A stretch of 29,618 nucleotides of DNA from an uncultured Pseudogracilibacillus sp. (lineage in GTDB: Bacteria; Bacillota; Bacilli; Bacillales; Amphibacillaceae). The notes under the pieces were generated by a model. The model did not search any database, was not told the origin of the DNA, and saw nothing but the letters and a program-made list of their open reading frames with translations. Position numbers and translations under genes: made by a program. Positions 1 to 9,423 of the stretch are shown in pieces (the stretch's first letter is position 1; the number at the start of each line of letters is the position of its first letter). The stretch covers positions 1 to 29,618 of the forward strand of contig CALGOZ010000059.1 of NCBI GenBank assembly GCA_937960785.1, given 5' to 3'.

Positions 1-1100
1 AAAATATGCACAGTCGGCTCTTCTTCACCACTATCCCGGAAAATTAAACTTTCAGCCCCATCACTCGATGTAACGACTACTTCTATATCATAATATTTAT
101 CGAAAATCTCCTGAACGATGCCGTAAGCATATTGTGTAAAGCCGACGACTTCCCCTTTACCGAAAAACTCAATCGGCACTTCAATCGAAAGTTTCATTAA
201 ATCACCGTCGATATAGAAGCCTGTACCAACGACTCCGACATAGTTCGGGAAGTAATCGTCAATTTTTTCACTAAATGCTTTCACCTTTTGATAATCGTTT
301 GTATATTTATCTTTCGCTTCATTCGATGGGAACAAAATATATTCTTCATTGATTCGCTCCCATTTACCGATTTTTGCTTCATTTTCTTTTACGACGGTTT
401 TTTGTACAAAGTTACCTGGAACTGGAGAAGATTGCTCTGCTTCTCTAAAAAGGGCAAACATAATCGGTACACTTTCTAAACCTTCTATTTGCCGAATTTC
501 TTCTAAAACAGCTTGGGCGATCCGTTCACCTTCTTCAATCATTTCTTTCATCGGTATATCTTCATAATAGTAAGGACCGCCGATTTCAGTCTGGTAACGA
601 TAGACCGATTTAAGAGAGATTCCGATCGAGACACCGACTAATTCAACTCGATCACCTTTTCGCTCTAAAAAATTCTGCTCTAAAATATGTGAAAAGACAC
701 GTGGATTGTTTTTGTGCTCTTTTTTACTCGATGAGTCTTTTAACTTCGGATTTAGATCATCGATTAAATCATAAATTTTTTCCTGAGATAAATATTGACC
801 TTCTTCAAACACATATTTATCCGGTGAAAAAACAGAGACAGAATGACGTCTGAGACCTTCTTCTAATTCATCAATGTCGACCCGGTTAGTTACTTGGTTT
901 GTAATCGCACCGCGAGCTGCACTCGGGCGATATGGGAGTAACATTTTATATTGGTTCTCTTCTAAGGAATGCGAGGGGATGATCGAGACCTCTGTTTCCC
1001 CTTCTTCCTCCGGTTCAATGACATCATCTTTAATGACATTGCCACAGGCTGATAAGAACATTAATATGCTGATTGTGAAAAACAATATGATCCGCTTCAT
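1..1100 (-). CDS. camS: CamS family sex pheromone lipoprotein (YerH-like), C-terminus beyond window
   Basis: Predicted secreted lipoprotein of the CamS/YerH family, anchored on the outer face of the membrane. Translating the minus strand from ATG at 1100 gives an open frame that runs off the left edge (about 366 residues seen). Residues 1-20 form a signal peptide, MKRIILFFTISILMFLSAC, whose LSAC is a lipobox. Further in, EQSSPVPGNFV and a YGIVQEIF stretch resemble conserved parts of CamS as I remember them. The start overlaps the ligA stop by 4 bases (ATGA), so the two are translationally coupled; the B. subtilis order is also ligA then yerH. In enterococci the cleaved signal peptides of this family act as pheromones; whether that applies here is unknown. 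Family call is fairly sure, function is not. Confidence 0.85.
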   Translation of the reverse strand, partial: MKRIILFFTISILMFLSACGNVIKDDVIEPEEEGETEVSIIPSHSLEENQYKMLLPYRPSAARGAITNQVTNRVDIDELEEGLRRHSVSVFSPDKYVFEEGQYLSQEKIYDLIDDLNPKLKDSSSKKEHKNNPRVFSHILEQNFLERKGDRVELVGVSIGISLKSVYRYQTEIGGPYYYEDIPMKEMIEEGERIAQAVLEEIRQIEGLESVPIMFALFREAEQSSPVPGNFVQKTVVKENEAKIGKWERINEEYILFPSNEAKDKYTNDYQKVKAFSEKIDDYFPNYVGVVGTGFYIDGDLMKLSIEVPIEFFGKGEVVGFTQYAYGIVQEIFDKYYDIEVVVTSSDGAESLIFRDSGEEEPTVHI

Positions 1101-3115
1101 CGGTCTTCCCCTTCGACGATTGAGATAAATGTTTTTTCATCCCAAATCGGCACTTGTAATTTTTGAGCTTGTTCATATTTCGAACCAGCATTTTCACCGG
1201 CGATTAGTAAATCTGTATTACCACTAACACTTCCAGTCACTTTTCCACCGTTTGCTTCGATTAATTCTTTCGCTTCCTTACGTGTATAATGTTCTAATCG
1301 TCCGGTTAAAACGACGGTTTTATTTTGAAAAGCTTCTGTTAAAGCACTCGTGACATCTTCTTTCTCTACATCTTTATATGTCATATTTAAACCCAGGGTA
1401 GCTAACGCTTCGATTAAGTCATTTACTTTTGGCTCGGCGAAAAATTGCACGACAGATTGAGCCATCTTTTCCCCAATTTCATCGATGGCAACTAAGTCCT
1501 CAAAAGTCGCCTTTTGGATGTTTTCCATCGTAATAAAGTGAGCTGCAATTATATCGGCCGCTTTTGCTCCGATGTGACGGATTCCAAGACCGAATAAAAG
1601 TTTTTCTAACGAATTTGCCTTCGATTGTTCGATTGCCTTTAATAAGTTTTCTACAGACTTCTCTCCCATTCTTTCTAACGGTAGGAGCTGTTCCTTTTGT
1701 AAACGATATAAATCTGGGATCGATTGAATTAACTTCGCTTCGAAAAGTTGTTCAATTATTTTCTCTCCTAGGCCGTCGATATTCATCGCATCACGGGAGG
1801 CAAAATGGATTAAACCTTCTTTTACCTGGGCGGGACAGTTTGGATTAATACACCGTAAAGCTACTTCATCATCGAGATGGACGAGTTCACTGTGGCAAGC
1901 TGGACATTTGTCCGGCATCGTATAAGGAACTGCATCTTCTTTTCGTTCTTCTTTTAATACTCGAACGACTTTTGGAATGATGTCTCCTGCTTTCTTAATA
2001 ATAACCCGGTCTCCTAAATGGATATCTAGCGCTTTGATTTGATCTTGGTTATGCAAGGTCGCTCGACTAACGGTCGATCCATCAACGAATACCGGTTCGA
2101 GTAAAGCAGTGGGAGTTACGACACCCGTCCGTCCGACACTTAATTCAACATCGTACAAGGTTGTTACCGCTTCGATTGCCGGAAATTTATACGCTGTTGC
2201 CCAACGAGGAGTCCGAGCTGTAAATCCAAGCTGTTCTTGTTTATTAATATCATTTACCTTTATAACAATTCCATCAATTTCATAAGGTAGGCTATTGCGC
2301 TTTTCTGTCCATTCTTCGACATAGTCGATAACTTCATCAATAGAAGTGCATCGTTTCCAGTGTGGGTTAACTTTTAAACCAAGCTCTTTCAAATAAGCTA
2401 ATCGTTCACTATGTTGTTGAATTGTTTCTTCCGGCCAAGTACCATAACCAAAAATAAATAAATCTAATTGACGAGAAGCTGCAATTTTTGGATCGAGTTG
2501 ACGTAAAGAACCAGCTGCTGCATTTCGTGGATTGGCAAATAAGCTTTCTCCTTTTTGTGCTCGGGCTTCATTTAAACGTTCGAAAGCTTCTTTTGGCATA
2601 AAGGCTTCCCCGCGCACCTCTAATCGACCAGGGGCATCGATTGTTAAAGGTATGCTACGAATCGTTTTTAAATTACTTGTTATATCTTCACCGACCGTCC
2701 CGTCACCTCGTGTTGCACCACGAATAAAATGCCCATCCTCATAAAGTAAGGAAACGGCTAGTCCGTCGATTTTTAATTCACAAACATATTCAACAGATGA
2801 GTCTAATAACGATTTTACACGACGGTCGAAATCCCGCAATTCTTGTTCGCTAAAAGCATTGCTTAAACTTAGCATTGCAACTTCATGTTCTACTTTGTCA
2901 AAGGCTTCAATTGGTTCTGATCCGACTCTTTTTGTTGGAGAATGAGATAAAGTTAAGTCGGGATATTGCGTTTCTAAATTAAGCAATTCGTGAAATAGCT
3001 GATCATATATCGCATCAGATACGAGCGGTTCATCATCGACAAAATATGCCCGATCATAGCGGGTCAATTGTTCTACCAATTGTTCAATTCTTTTTTTCGC
3101 TTCTGCTTTATTCAT
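1097..3115 (-). CDS. ligA: NAD+-dependent DNA ligase LigA
   Basis: Seals nicks in duplex DNA with NAD+ as adenylate donor; essential in replication and repair. The 672-residue protein has the usual order: an N-terminal NMN-binding domain with YDRAYFVDDEPLVSDAIYD, the adenylation motif CELKIDGLA with the nucleotidylated lysine near residue 115, an OB-fold, a four-cysteine zinc finger (CPAC...CINPNC), helix-hairpin-helix repeats (for example GLGIRHIGAKAA) and a C-terminal BRCT domain (TVVLTGRLEHYTRKEAKELI). Two ATGs occur in tandem at 3118 and 3115. I chose the second because AGGTG is only 2 bases from the first, and the B. subtilis protein begins at the equivalent Met-Asp-Lys. It lies 30 bp after pcrA and overlaps camS by 3-4 bases. 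Length and motifs are complete. Confidence 0.97.
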   Translation of the reverse strand: MNKAEAKKRIEQLVEQLTRYDRAYFVDDEPLVSDAIYDQLFHELLNLETQYPDLTLSHSPTKRVGSEPIEAFDKVEHEVAMLSLSNAFSEQELRDFDRRVKSLLDSSVEYVCELKIDGLAVSLLYEDGHFIRGATRGDGTVGEDITSNLKTIRSIPLTIDAPGRLEVRGEAFMPKEAFERLNEARAQKGESLFANPRNAAAGSLRQLDPKIAASRQLDLFIFGYGTWPEETIQQHSERLAYLKELGLKVNPHWKRCTSIDEVIDYVEEWTEKRNSLPYEIDGIVIKVNDINKQEQLGFTARTPRWATAYKFPAIEAVTTLYDVELSVGRTGVVTPTALLEPVFVDGSTVSRATLHNQDQIKALDIHLGDRVIIKKAGDIIPKVVRVLKEERKEDAVPYTMPDKCPACHSELVHLDDEVALRCINPNCPAQVKEGLIHFASRDAMNIDGLGEKIIEQLFEAKLIQSIPDLYRLQKEQLLPLERMGEKSVENLLKAIEQSKANSLEKLLFGLGIRHIGAKAADIIAAHFITMENIQKATFEDLVAIDEIGEKMAQSVVQFFAEPKVNDLIEALATLGLNMTYKDVEKEDVTSALTEAFQNKTVVLTGRLEHYTRKEAKELIEANGGKVTGSVSGNTDLLIAGENAGSKYEQAQKLQVPIWDEKTFISIVEGEDR

Positions 3116-3145
3116 CATTTCACCTACTTAACTCTTTCGCTTACT

Positions 3146-5374
3146 TTAATTATGTTTTGTAATTGGTGCGAGCTTTGCGAGTAATTTTTTTATTCCAGTT
3201 GGCGCTGGAAAGGCAACAGTTAACTCTAATTTGTCGCCGGACCCTTCTGTACTAACGACTGTACCTTTTCCCCATTTTTTATGGGATACTTGATCGCCTA
3301 CTTGCCAATCTTCCTTTTCCGCTCCTGTCGAAACCCGTTTGCTTCTGCGTCGTTTCGGTTTTTCTTTTTGACTACTAGGTTTATTAGAATTTATTGTTCT
3401 AGATAACGAAGGGAAAAGAGATTCGGCTACATTTCCTTTTTCCTCCTTTAAAAAATCGGGAATATCTATAACAAATCGACTCACATCGTTCGTATTAACA
3501 GTACCGTATAGCATCCGGTTTTTCGCACTTGTCATATACAATCTTTTTTCCGCTCGGGTTATCCCGACATAAGCTAATCGTCGTTCCTCTTCCATCTCTT
3601 CTATATTCCCTAACGAACGAATATGAGGAAAAACATTTTCTTCCATACCGATCATAAAGACGACTGGAAACTCTAACCCTTTTGCTGCATGAAGGGTCAT
3701 AAGTGTTATTTGATCTTTATCTTCGATCTCTTCATCATCAAGTTGATCAATATCTGTAATTAATGCTAAATCAGTTAAAAAGTTCACGAGCGTAGGTTCA
3801 TCAGCTTCTTTATCAAACTGTTGAGTTACCGATAAAAACTCTTCTAAGTTTTCTAAACGAGATTGAGCTTCTAAAGTCGCTTCATCAATCAGCATATGGC
3901 GATAGCCTGTTTCCTCCATTACTAGCTCGACAAGTTCAGATACGGAATAGTCATCAGTTTTTGACGCAAATTCTTCAATCATCGCTTGAAAATGTAATAA
4001 GGATTTTGCCGCTCTTGCTGGGACTCTTGTTTTTTCGATATCGTCAATTACTTCATATAACGAGATGTCCTCCTCTAATGCATAAGCGCGTAAACGGTCA
4101 AGAGAAGTGTTACCAATTCCCCGGCGTGGCTCATTTACGATACGTTCAAAACTAATATCATCTTCACGATTTACAATTAATCGTAAGTAAGCGATGATAT
4201 CTTTAATTTCCTTTCGTTCATAGAACTTTAAACCGCCGATAATCGTATAATCAAACTGCGCTTGTCGTAAGGCGTCTTCAATCGAACGGGAAAGAGCGTT
4301 CGTCCGATATAAAATAGCAATATCTTTCGGTTGAAAAGATTCATTCTCAATTAATCTCTCAATTTCTTCCTTTACGTAAGTTGCTTCTTCTCGTTCACTT
4401 TGAGCACGATACGTAACAATTTTATTTCCTTCTCCGTTTTCAGTCCAAAGTTTTTTTGGTTTACGACTTTCATTTTTGTTAATAACGTGATTAGCGGCCT
4501 CAAGGATTGTTTTCGTTGAGCGATAGTTTTGTTCTAAATAAATGACTTTTGCGTTTGGATAATCCTTTTCAAAGGATAAAATATTTGCAATATCTGCTCC
4601 ACGCCAACGGTAAATCGACTGATCTGAGTCACCGACGACACAAAGGTTTTCGTACACTGCTGCAAGTTGTTTAACTAAGTAATATTGTGCATAGTTCGTA
4701 TCTTGGTATTCATCGACATGAATATATTGGAATTGATGTTGATACTTCTCCAAAATTTCAGGTACTCGTTTAAACAAATGGATTGTTTCCATAATTAAAT
4801 CATCAAAGTCGAGGGCGTGATTTTGACGTAAGGTTTGTTGGTATCGTTCATATACTTCAGCCCATATTTTCTCCAATGGATCCCTTTGTTGTTCTAACGC
4901 CTGTTCTGGGGTAATAAGTTCATTTTTATAACGGCTAATTTGTGCTAAAAGAGCCCGGGGATGGTATTGTTTAGAATCGTAGTTCAATTCTTTCAATGCT
5001 TGTTTTACGACGGTTTCTTGATCCGATGTATCTAATATTGAAAAATTCCGATCATAACCGATTAAATCGATATGACGACGTAAAATTCGAACACACATCG
5101 AATGAAATGTCGAAACCCACATTCCTTCACTCGTTTTACCGATTAATTGTTTCACTCGCTCTTGCATTTCTCTCGCTGCTTTATTTGTAAAGGTAATTGC
5201 TAAAATATTGTAAGGATTCACAAACTTCTCTTCTATTAAATATGCAATCCGGTGGGTTAATACGCGTGTTTTACCACTACCAGCTCCGGCCATTATTAAT
5301 AATGGTCCCTCTGTATGGCGGACTGCTTCTTTTTGTTCTTTATTTAAATGTTGTAATAACGTTATTGCACTCAT
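3146..5374 (-). CDS. pcrA: ATP-dependent DNA helicase PcrA (UvrD/Rep superfamily 1A)
   Basis: 3'-to-5' DNA helicase that removes RecA and RNA polymerase from DNA and works in repair and rolling-circle plasmid replication. The 742 residues show Walker A GAGSGKT (about 30-36), motif Ia AITFTNKAAREM, motif II VDEYQDTN with DEYQ at 221-224, motif III VVGDSDQSIYRWRGA, motif IV EQNYRSTK, motif V LMTLHAAKGLEFPVVF and motif VI ERRLAYVGITRAEKRL. The last 60 residues (QVGDQVSHKKWGKGTVV...) are the Tudor-like domain that contacts RNA polymerase. It starts at ATG 5374 with AGGAGTG upstream, 15 bp after pcrB, and is followed by ligA, the standard Bacillales order. No damaged motif was seen. Confidence 0.97.
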   Translation of the reverse strand: MSAITLLQHLNKEQKEAVRHTEGPLLIMAGAGSGKTRVLTHRIAYLIEEKFVNPYNILAITFTNKAAREMQERVKQLIGKTSEGMWVSTFHSMCVRILRRHIDLIGYDRNFSILDTSDQETVVKQALKELNYDSKQYHPRALLAQISRYKNELITPEQALEQQRDPLEKIWAEVYERYQQTLRQNHALDFDDLIMETIHLFKRVPEILEKYQHQFQYIHVDEYQDTNYAQYYLVKQLAAVYENLCVVGDSDQSIYRWRGADIANILSFEKDYPNAKVIYLEQNYRSTKTILEAANHVINKNESRKPKKLWTENGEGNKIVTYRAQSEREEATYVKEEIERLIENESFQPKDIAILYRTNALSRSIEDALRQAQFDYTIIGGLKFYERKEIKDIIAYLRLIVNREDDISFERIVNEPRRGIGNTSLDRLRAYALEEDISLYEVIDDIEKTRVPARAAKSLLHFQAMIEEFASKTDDYSVSELVELVMEETGYRHMLIDEATLEAQSRLENLEEFLSVTQQFDKEADEPTLVNFLTDLALITDIDQLDDEEIEDKDQITLMTLHAAKGLEFPVVFMIGMEENVFPHIRSLGNIEEMEEERRLAYVGITRAEKRLYMTSAKNRMLYGTVNTNDVSRFVIDIPDFLKEEKGNVAESLFPSLSRTINSNKPSSQKEKPKRRRSKRVSTGAEKEDWQVGDQVSHKKWGKGTVVSTEGSGDKLELTVAFPAPTGIKKLLAKLAPITKHN

Positions 5375-5389
5375 CTTGTGCGCTCACTC

Positions 5390-6073
5390 CTATTTTACGG
5401 CCCGTACAGTATCTAACGCTGCTTCAATATCGTCGTAAATCACGTTTCCGACGACGATGACATCAGCATATTGTTTCATTTCTTTCGCTTGTTCGAACGT
5501 TACGATGCCACCGCCATAGAACAATTTTGTTTCTTGTAATTGCTCTTTCACCCGTTTTACGATGTTTACATCTCCGTACGTCCCACTATATTCAATATAA
5601 AAGATTGGTAATTTAAAAAACTTTTCTGCCATTAATGCATAAGCTACGACGTCTTCTTTATCGATTTGTTTACAATTTGTTTTTTTAAATGCTTTTGATG
5701 ATTCGTTTAAAATACAATAACCTTCAACGATTAATTCATCCCAATTAATAAGAGATTGATACTGTTTAATCGCTTCGTGTTGAATATCGAGAAACCACTT
5801 TTTATCCTGACTATTAAAAACAGAAGGTATAAAATAATAGTCAAAACCAGGCGTAATAGCCTCCATCGTCGATACTTCTAGAATGCAAGGTAACATAAAA
5901 CGACGTACACGATATAATAAATCGAGAACTCCATCTAAAGTAATATGATCTGTACCACCGATAATTACTGCATCCGTTTCCGATTCGCAAATTCGTTCTA
6001 AATCCTCATCGGATATTTCCTTTGCTGGGTCTAATTTAAATACGTGTTGCCATTTCGTTATATCTATTTGCAA
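5390..6073 (-). CDS. pcrB: Heptaprenylglyceryl phosphate synthase PcrB
   Basis: TIM-barrel prenyltransferase that in Bacillales joins heptaprenyl diphosphate to sn-glycerol-1-phosphate, giving an archaeal-type ether lipid. Seen: KWQHVFKLDP near the N-terminus, TDAVIIGGTD, the substrate segment IFYIEYSGTYGD, LFYGGGI and ADVIVVGN, all at family-typical places. The open frame extends to ATG at 6088, but I prefer TTG at 6073. An extended -10 box lies at 6104-6112, so a transcript would begin about 9 bases before the ATG. The TTG has GGGGGAAAG upstream and gives a protein one residue longer at the N-terminus than my memory of B. subtilis PcrB. It is the first gene of pcrB-pcrA-ligA-camS. Identity is sure; the start is moderately sure. 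Confidence 0.93.
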   Translation of the reverse strand: MQIDITKWQHVFKLDPAKEISDEDLERICESETDAVIIGGTDHITLDGVLDLLYRVRRFMLPCILEVSTMEAITPGFDYYFIPSVFNSQDKKWFLDIQHEAIKQYQSLINWDELIVEGYCILNESSKAFKKTNCKQIDKEDVVAYALMAEKFFKLPIFYIEYSGTYGDVNIVKRVKEQLQETKLFYGGGIVTFEQAKEMKQYADVIVVGNVIYDDIEAALDTVRAVK

Positions 6074-6103
6074 TTTTCTTTCCCCCATCTATTTGCTTCA
6101 TCT

Positions 6104-6112
6104 ATTATAACA
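6104..6112 (-). promoter_or_regulatory. Extended -10 promoter for pcrB-pcrA-ligA-camS
   Basis: Minus-strand TGTTATAAT is a perfect SigA extended -10 element (TGnTATAAT). No good -35 hexamer lies 16-18 bases upstream, which is tolerated with extended -10 boxes. Its closeness to ATG 6088 argues for translation from TTG 6073. Confidence 0.6.
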
Positions 6113-6156
6113 AATAATTTCGTTTTCTATAGTAGAAATGTGTCTTTTAACAAAGA

Positions 6157-6226
6157 CAAAAAACACTACTAGCTACTTCGTACAGGGCCCTCAATCTTCG
6201 GCTATTTTTTGTAGCATCGTAGTGTT
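6157..6226 (-). terminator. Intrinsic terminator after yerC with an unusually long loop
   Basis: Arms AACACTAC/GTAGTGTT (6219-6226 with 6162-6169) and an inner GCTAC/GTAGC (6211-6215 with 6172-6176) make a 13-bp bulged stem. On the minus strand it runs directly into GTTTTTTG. The roughly 34-base loop contains the palindrome GGGCCC. It lies about 30 bp after the yerC stop and before the pcrB promoter, separating the two transcription units. Confidence 0.7.
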
Positions 6227-6257
6227 ATTCATAAACGTTTTATTTTTCCTGCAAAAT

Positions 6258-6554
6258 TTACTTATCTTCTTGGAGACGACTTAAGACGATTTCATAGCCA
6301 CCACTTCCAAAGTCCAACGAACGTCTTACACGAGAAATCGTTGCTGTTGAAGCGCTCGTTTCTGTTTCAATCGTCTGATATGTACTTCCTTCACGCAACA
6401 ATTTCGCGACTTGAAGTCGTTGAGACAAGGCTTGGATTTCGTGCATTGTTGCCACATCATCGAAAAACTTATAACATTCTTCCCTCGTCTCTAACGAAAG
6501 TATCGCATCGAAAAATTGATCAAGTTGTTTTCCACGTAATTTATCTATTTGCAC
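6258..6554 (-). CDS. yerC: YerC/YecD family TrpR-related DNA-binding protein
   Basis: Small TrpR-like helix-turn-helix protein; the family is conserved in Firmicutes but its target is not established to my knowledge. The 98 residues begin VQIDKLRGKQLDQFFDAIL, closely matching B. subtilis YerC as I remember it. The helix-turn-helix is in LREGSTYQTIETETSASTAT and the following ISRVRR. The frame is open back to 6602, but I chose GTG at 6554: AAGGGTGAT stands just upstream, the start falls 10 bp after the yerB stop, and the product then matches the family N-terminus. Last gene of yerA-yerB-yerC, followed by a strong terminator. Confidence 0.9.
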   Translation of the reverse strand: MQIDKLRGKQLDQFFDAILSLETREECYKFFDDVATMHEIQALSQRLQVAKLLREGSTYQTIETETSASTATISRVRRSLDFGSGGYEIVLSRLQEDK

Positions 6555-6564
6555 AATATCACCC

Positions 6565-7617
6565 TTATTCATTATATTCAGGTATGTAAAGTTGTTCAAC
6601 ATTTTTCGGTGGTGATGTCTGAATTACGTTTACCCACGTTTTTCCCGGAACAAACGGCACGATTTCTTCATTCTTTTTCGCAAGTAAGTAACCATTTACG
6701 TTTTCCCATTGGACTTTTTGTACTTTACCACGCTGTAATAAATAGCCGAATCCTCCTGATTGTAAATCTATCGCTCGTCTTCCTTCCGCATCGATTACTT
6801 CATGTGTTGCTTCGATAATAAAAACATTATCAATTTCAATCGGAGCTTCCGTCCCTAAGTCCGTCGTAACCGTCCCATCACTCGTTCGAATATAAGCTTC
6901 CCTAGATTCATCGTATTCATATTCGACGGTCGATGATTGAGGGTAATATTGAATCTTTGCATAGGGTGCTTCGATTCCTGTTACTTCATCATCTTCTTCT
7001 AAAAAAGGTAATGGTTCATGGTCATACTCCATGTCATATTGTTTCATTTCGGCTCGGCGGTACACTTCATTAAACAGTAGATAAGAGTTATGGGGTGCTA
7101 TACGAAACGTTTCACGGATAAACAATTGTTTGTCATTATCATATTGAGAACCATTTAAAAAAGGAATTCCTCGATTCACAATTAATTCATCGACGAAGTC
7201 TGCTGCTCCGTGATAAATATAAAGGGCGTCATACTGATTCGCTAGGTCAGCATAATATTCTCTTGCACTTCGGACCGGTCCGACTCGTTCCGGCTCCATA
7301 CTATGATACAACGCTAAAAAACGAGTAATATTTCCTTCAGCTAATAGTTCAAATACGATATCCGCTTCCTCTAAGCCGGACTGCGGTCTCGCTTGGGGAT
7401 GGTTATTGATCATTACGGCAACAGCTCGATGGGTTGGTTCTTCAGTTGTCTCTAATCCAGTAAAAGGAAACGTATACGTCGTTGATGCTTCATCCTTTGA
7501 TTTTTTGGAGAGGATTTGTGACTGATCTTGATCATCAAGAAAAAAGACAAACACTCCTATAGCACCGAATATAGCAATAACTAAAAGGACAACTGTTATA
7601 ATCACTTTTTTATTCAT
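6565..7617 (-). CDS. yerB: YerB, DUF3048 domain envelope protein
   Basis: 350-residue protein of the DUF3048/YerB family, function unknown. Residues 4-27 (VIITVVLLVIAIFGAIGVFV...) are a hydrophobic segment with no cysteine after it, so this copy looks membrane-anchored or signal-peptide bearing rather than a lipoprotein; I recall B. subtilis YerB having a lipobox. The outer part contains the family segments HRAVAVMINNHPQARPQSGL, ADIVFELLAEGNITRFLALY, VGPVRSAREYY and the C-terminal half with DGTVTTDLGTEAP. The ATG at 7617 follows GGGGGGAAAG. It lies 27 bp after yerA and 10 bp before yerC, the same order as in B. subtilis. Confidence 0.9.
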   Translation of the reverse strand: MNKKVIITVVLLVIAIFGAIGVFVFFLDDQDQSQILSKKSKDEASTTYTFPFTGLETTEEPTHRAVAVMINNHPQARPQSGLEEADIVFELLAEGNITRFLALYHSMEPERVGPVRSAREYYADLANQYDALYIYHGAADFVDELIVNRGIPFLNGSQYDNDKQLFIRETFRIAPHNSYLLFNEVYRRAEMKQYDMEYDHEPLPFLEEDDEVTGIEAPYAKIQYYPQSSTVEYEYDESREAYIRTSDGTVTTDLGTEAPIEIDNVFIIEATHEVIDAEGRRAIDLQSGGFGYLLQRGKVQKVQWENVNGYLLAKKNEEIVPFVPGKTWVNVIQTSPPKNVEQLYIPEYNE

Positions 7618-7644
7618 GGCTTTCCCCCCGTTTTTAAAGGTCGT

Positions 7645-9387
7645 TTAACGCATATTTGCAGGTACGATTGTTTCTCGAGTCATTACATCAATAATTCCTT
7701 TAGGAGTTACTCGAATATAAGGTAGATGAACAGATGATAAAAAGAGTAAATTATAAACCGGATCTTTAAATTCATAACCGGCATCGATTAAAATGTTTTT
7801 AAGTTCATACTCTTTTTCAATTAATGTCTCTATACTTCCGTCATACATCGCTCCTGCTAGGGATAATGGCAATTCAAAAAGAACTTTTCCTTTATGAACG
7901 ACGACGATACCACCACCGATTTCTTTCATTCGTCTCCAAGCAAGCTGCATATCCGCTTTACATTTTCCAATCAAAATAATATCGTTCGTAGTCGAAAAGG
8001 TAGAACAAAGCGCGCCAAGCTCTCTAGTAAACCCTCTTAGTACAGTATTTACACGCCACGTACCTTCACGGTCAAGTAAGAGTAAAAAGGCATCATTATT
8101 ATCTGTTCCTAAGTTAGAAGCTGTAATATCGATTTCTACTGCATACGGTTTTAAAATAACGTCATTATGCATGTGCAAACCAACAGGAATCGAAAATTGT
8201 AAATCATCCTCCGTTAATTCCCAATCGAAGGATAGAGGTTCGATTCCGTATTGTTTCCAATTAATTTTTTTCGTCGGTGTACATTCTATGCCATCTTTAA
8301 TAATCCATTTTCCTTTTGCTAATACACTTAACGGAGTTGGATCATCTTTTTCATAAAGTAAATTAATATGAGCTAAGCGGCCTGGTGCAATTCCGCCAAT
8401 CAATTCATCTAGACCATAATACTTAGCTACATTATACGTCGCCATTCGGTAAGCATCGATAAGTGGGACACCTTTTTTAATAGCGATTTCGATACAGACG
8501 TTAATCAGTCCCTTTTCAATAAAGGTCGAAGTCGGTCCGTCTGTCGTATATGTTAGTTGATCGAACGCATCAATCCCTTCAGCGAGTAGATCATCGAGTA
8601 ACACTGGTAAATCCGGTCGAATCGAAGAATGACGTAATGTTACATGATAACCGAGACGTAAGCGACGTAATGCTTCCTCGCCGTCTAAGGCTTCATGATC
8701 TGCACTGGCACCGAGTAGTTTTAGTTTAGTTAACGTGTTTTCAGAGGCACCTGGAAAATGACCTTCGATTCGTTTATGATGACGCTTTGTCTCCTGGAGC
8801 CAGTATAAAAGTCGGTCATCACCCGCCAATAATTGTGGCCAAGATGTCAGCTCTCCGCCTTGAATAACGGAAGGATGGGAAAGCCATGATAACACTTCAT
8901 CGGTATTTAAAAAAGCCTCTTCATCCCGCATGATCGTCTGCGAATCATATCTCCCCCACCAAAAGCTAGATACCGGTAATTCATGTAGGTCTTCAATTAA
9001 GCGGAAAGCTGTATCGGTATCTAGGAGCGAAATAATTCGCAAGTTATCATTAATTAACGTCGTAGTACCGTATTTTGCTGCGAAATATGCTAAAGATTCT
9101 GGATTATAAAGTTGAAAAGGATGGGCGTGGGGCTCGATATAACCCGGTACTAGGTATTGACCAGTACAATCGATTATTTCACACCCGTCAGTCTTTTCAG
9201 GTAAACGCTCACCAACGTAAACGATTCGATCTTTATAAATCCATACGTTCCCTTTCTCCCACCTTTTCGTATAGACATTTAAATACGTACTATTCTTAAA
9301 GACGATATGAGGAGCAATTTTATTATCAACTACAGCTATATGTTCACGTAATTCTTTATTTCTCCAAAACTGTCCATGTTCTAACAT
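7645..9387 (-). CDS. yerA: YerA, putative adenine deaminase (amidohydrolase superfamily)
   Basis: Metal-dependent hydrolase of the adenine deaminase (Ade) family. By family it would convert adenine to hypoxanthine and ammonia, although YerA proteins are a divergent branch whose substrate is not firmly shown. Seen: a first metal-binding motif YIEPHAHPFQ, EGHFPGAS, DHEALDGEEA, TTDGPTSTF, and a C-terminal Ade-type domain with EIGGGIVVVHKG, ending in ANMR. Length (580) matches B. subtilis YerA. A TTG at 9393 extends the frame, but GGAGAG sits against it; ATG at 9387 has proper spacing. First gene of yerABC, downstream of purD, so a purine salvage role fits; if it deaminates adenine it would also release ammonia. 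Confidence 0.88.
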   Translation of the reverse strand: MLEHGQFWRNKELREHIAVVDNKIAPHIVFKNSTYLNVYTKRWEKGNVWIYKDRIVYVGERLPEKTDGCEIIDCTGQYLVPGYIEPHAHPFQLYNPESLAYFAAKYGTTTLINDNLRIISLLDTDTAFRLIEDLHELPVSSFWWGRYDSQTIMRDEEAFLNTDEVLSWLSHPSVIQGGELTSWPQLLAGDDRLLYWLQETKRHHKRIEGHFPGASENTLTKLKLLGASADHEALDGEEALRRLRLGYHVTLRHSSIRPDLPVLLDDLLAEGIDAFDQLTYTTDGPTSTFIEKGLINVCIEIAIKKGVPLIDAYRMATYNVAKYYGLDELIGGIAPGRLAHINLLYEKDDPTPLSVLAKGKWIIKDGIECTPTKKINWKQYGIEPLSFDWELTEDDLQFSIPVGLHMHNDVILKPYAVEIDITASNLGTDNNDAFLLLLDREGTWRVNTVLRGFTRELGALCSTFSTTNDIILIGKCKADMQLAWRRMKEIGGGIVVVHKGKVLFELPLSLAGAMYDGSIETLIEKEYELKNILIDAGYEFKDPVYNLLFLSSVHLPYIRVTPKGIIDVMTRETIVPANMR

Positions 9388-9414
9388 ATTCAACTCTCCA
9401 GTTACACAATCATT

Positions 9415-9423
9415 ATTATATCA
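9415..9423 (-). promoter_or_regulatory. Extended -10 promoter for yerA-yerB-yerC
   Basis: Minus-strand TGATATAAT matches TGnTATAAT and lies 27 bp before the yerA ATG. A TTCACC hexamer 15-17 bases upstream could act as a weak -35. A second extended -10-like site, TGCTAAAAT, lies further upstream near 9463. Confidence 0.5.
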
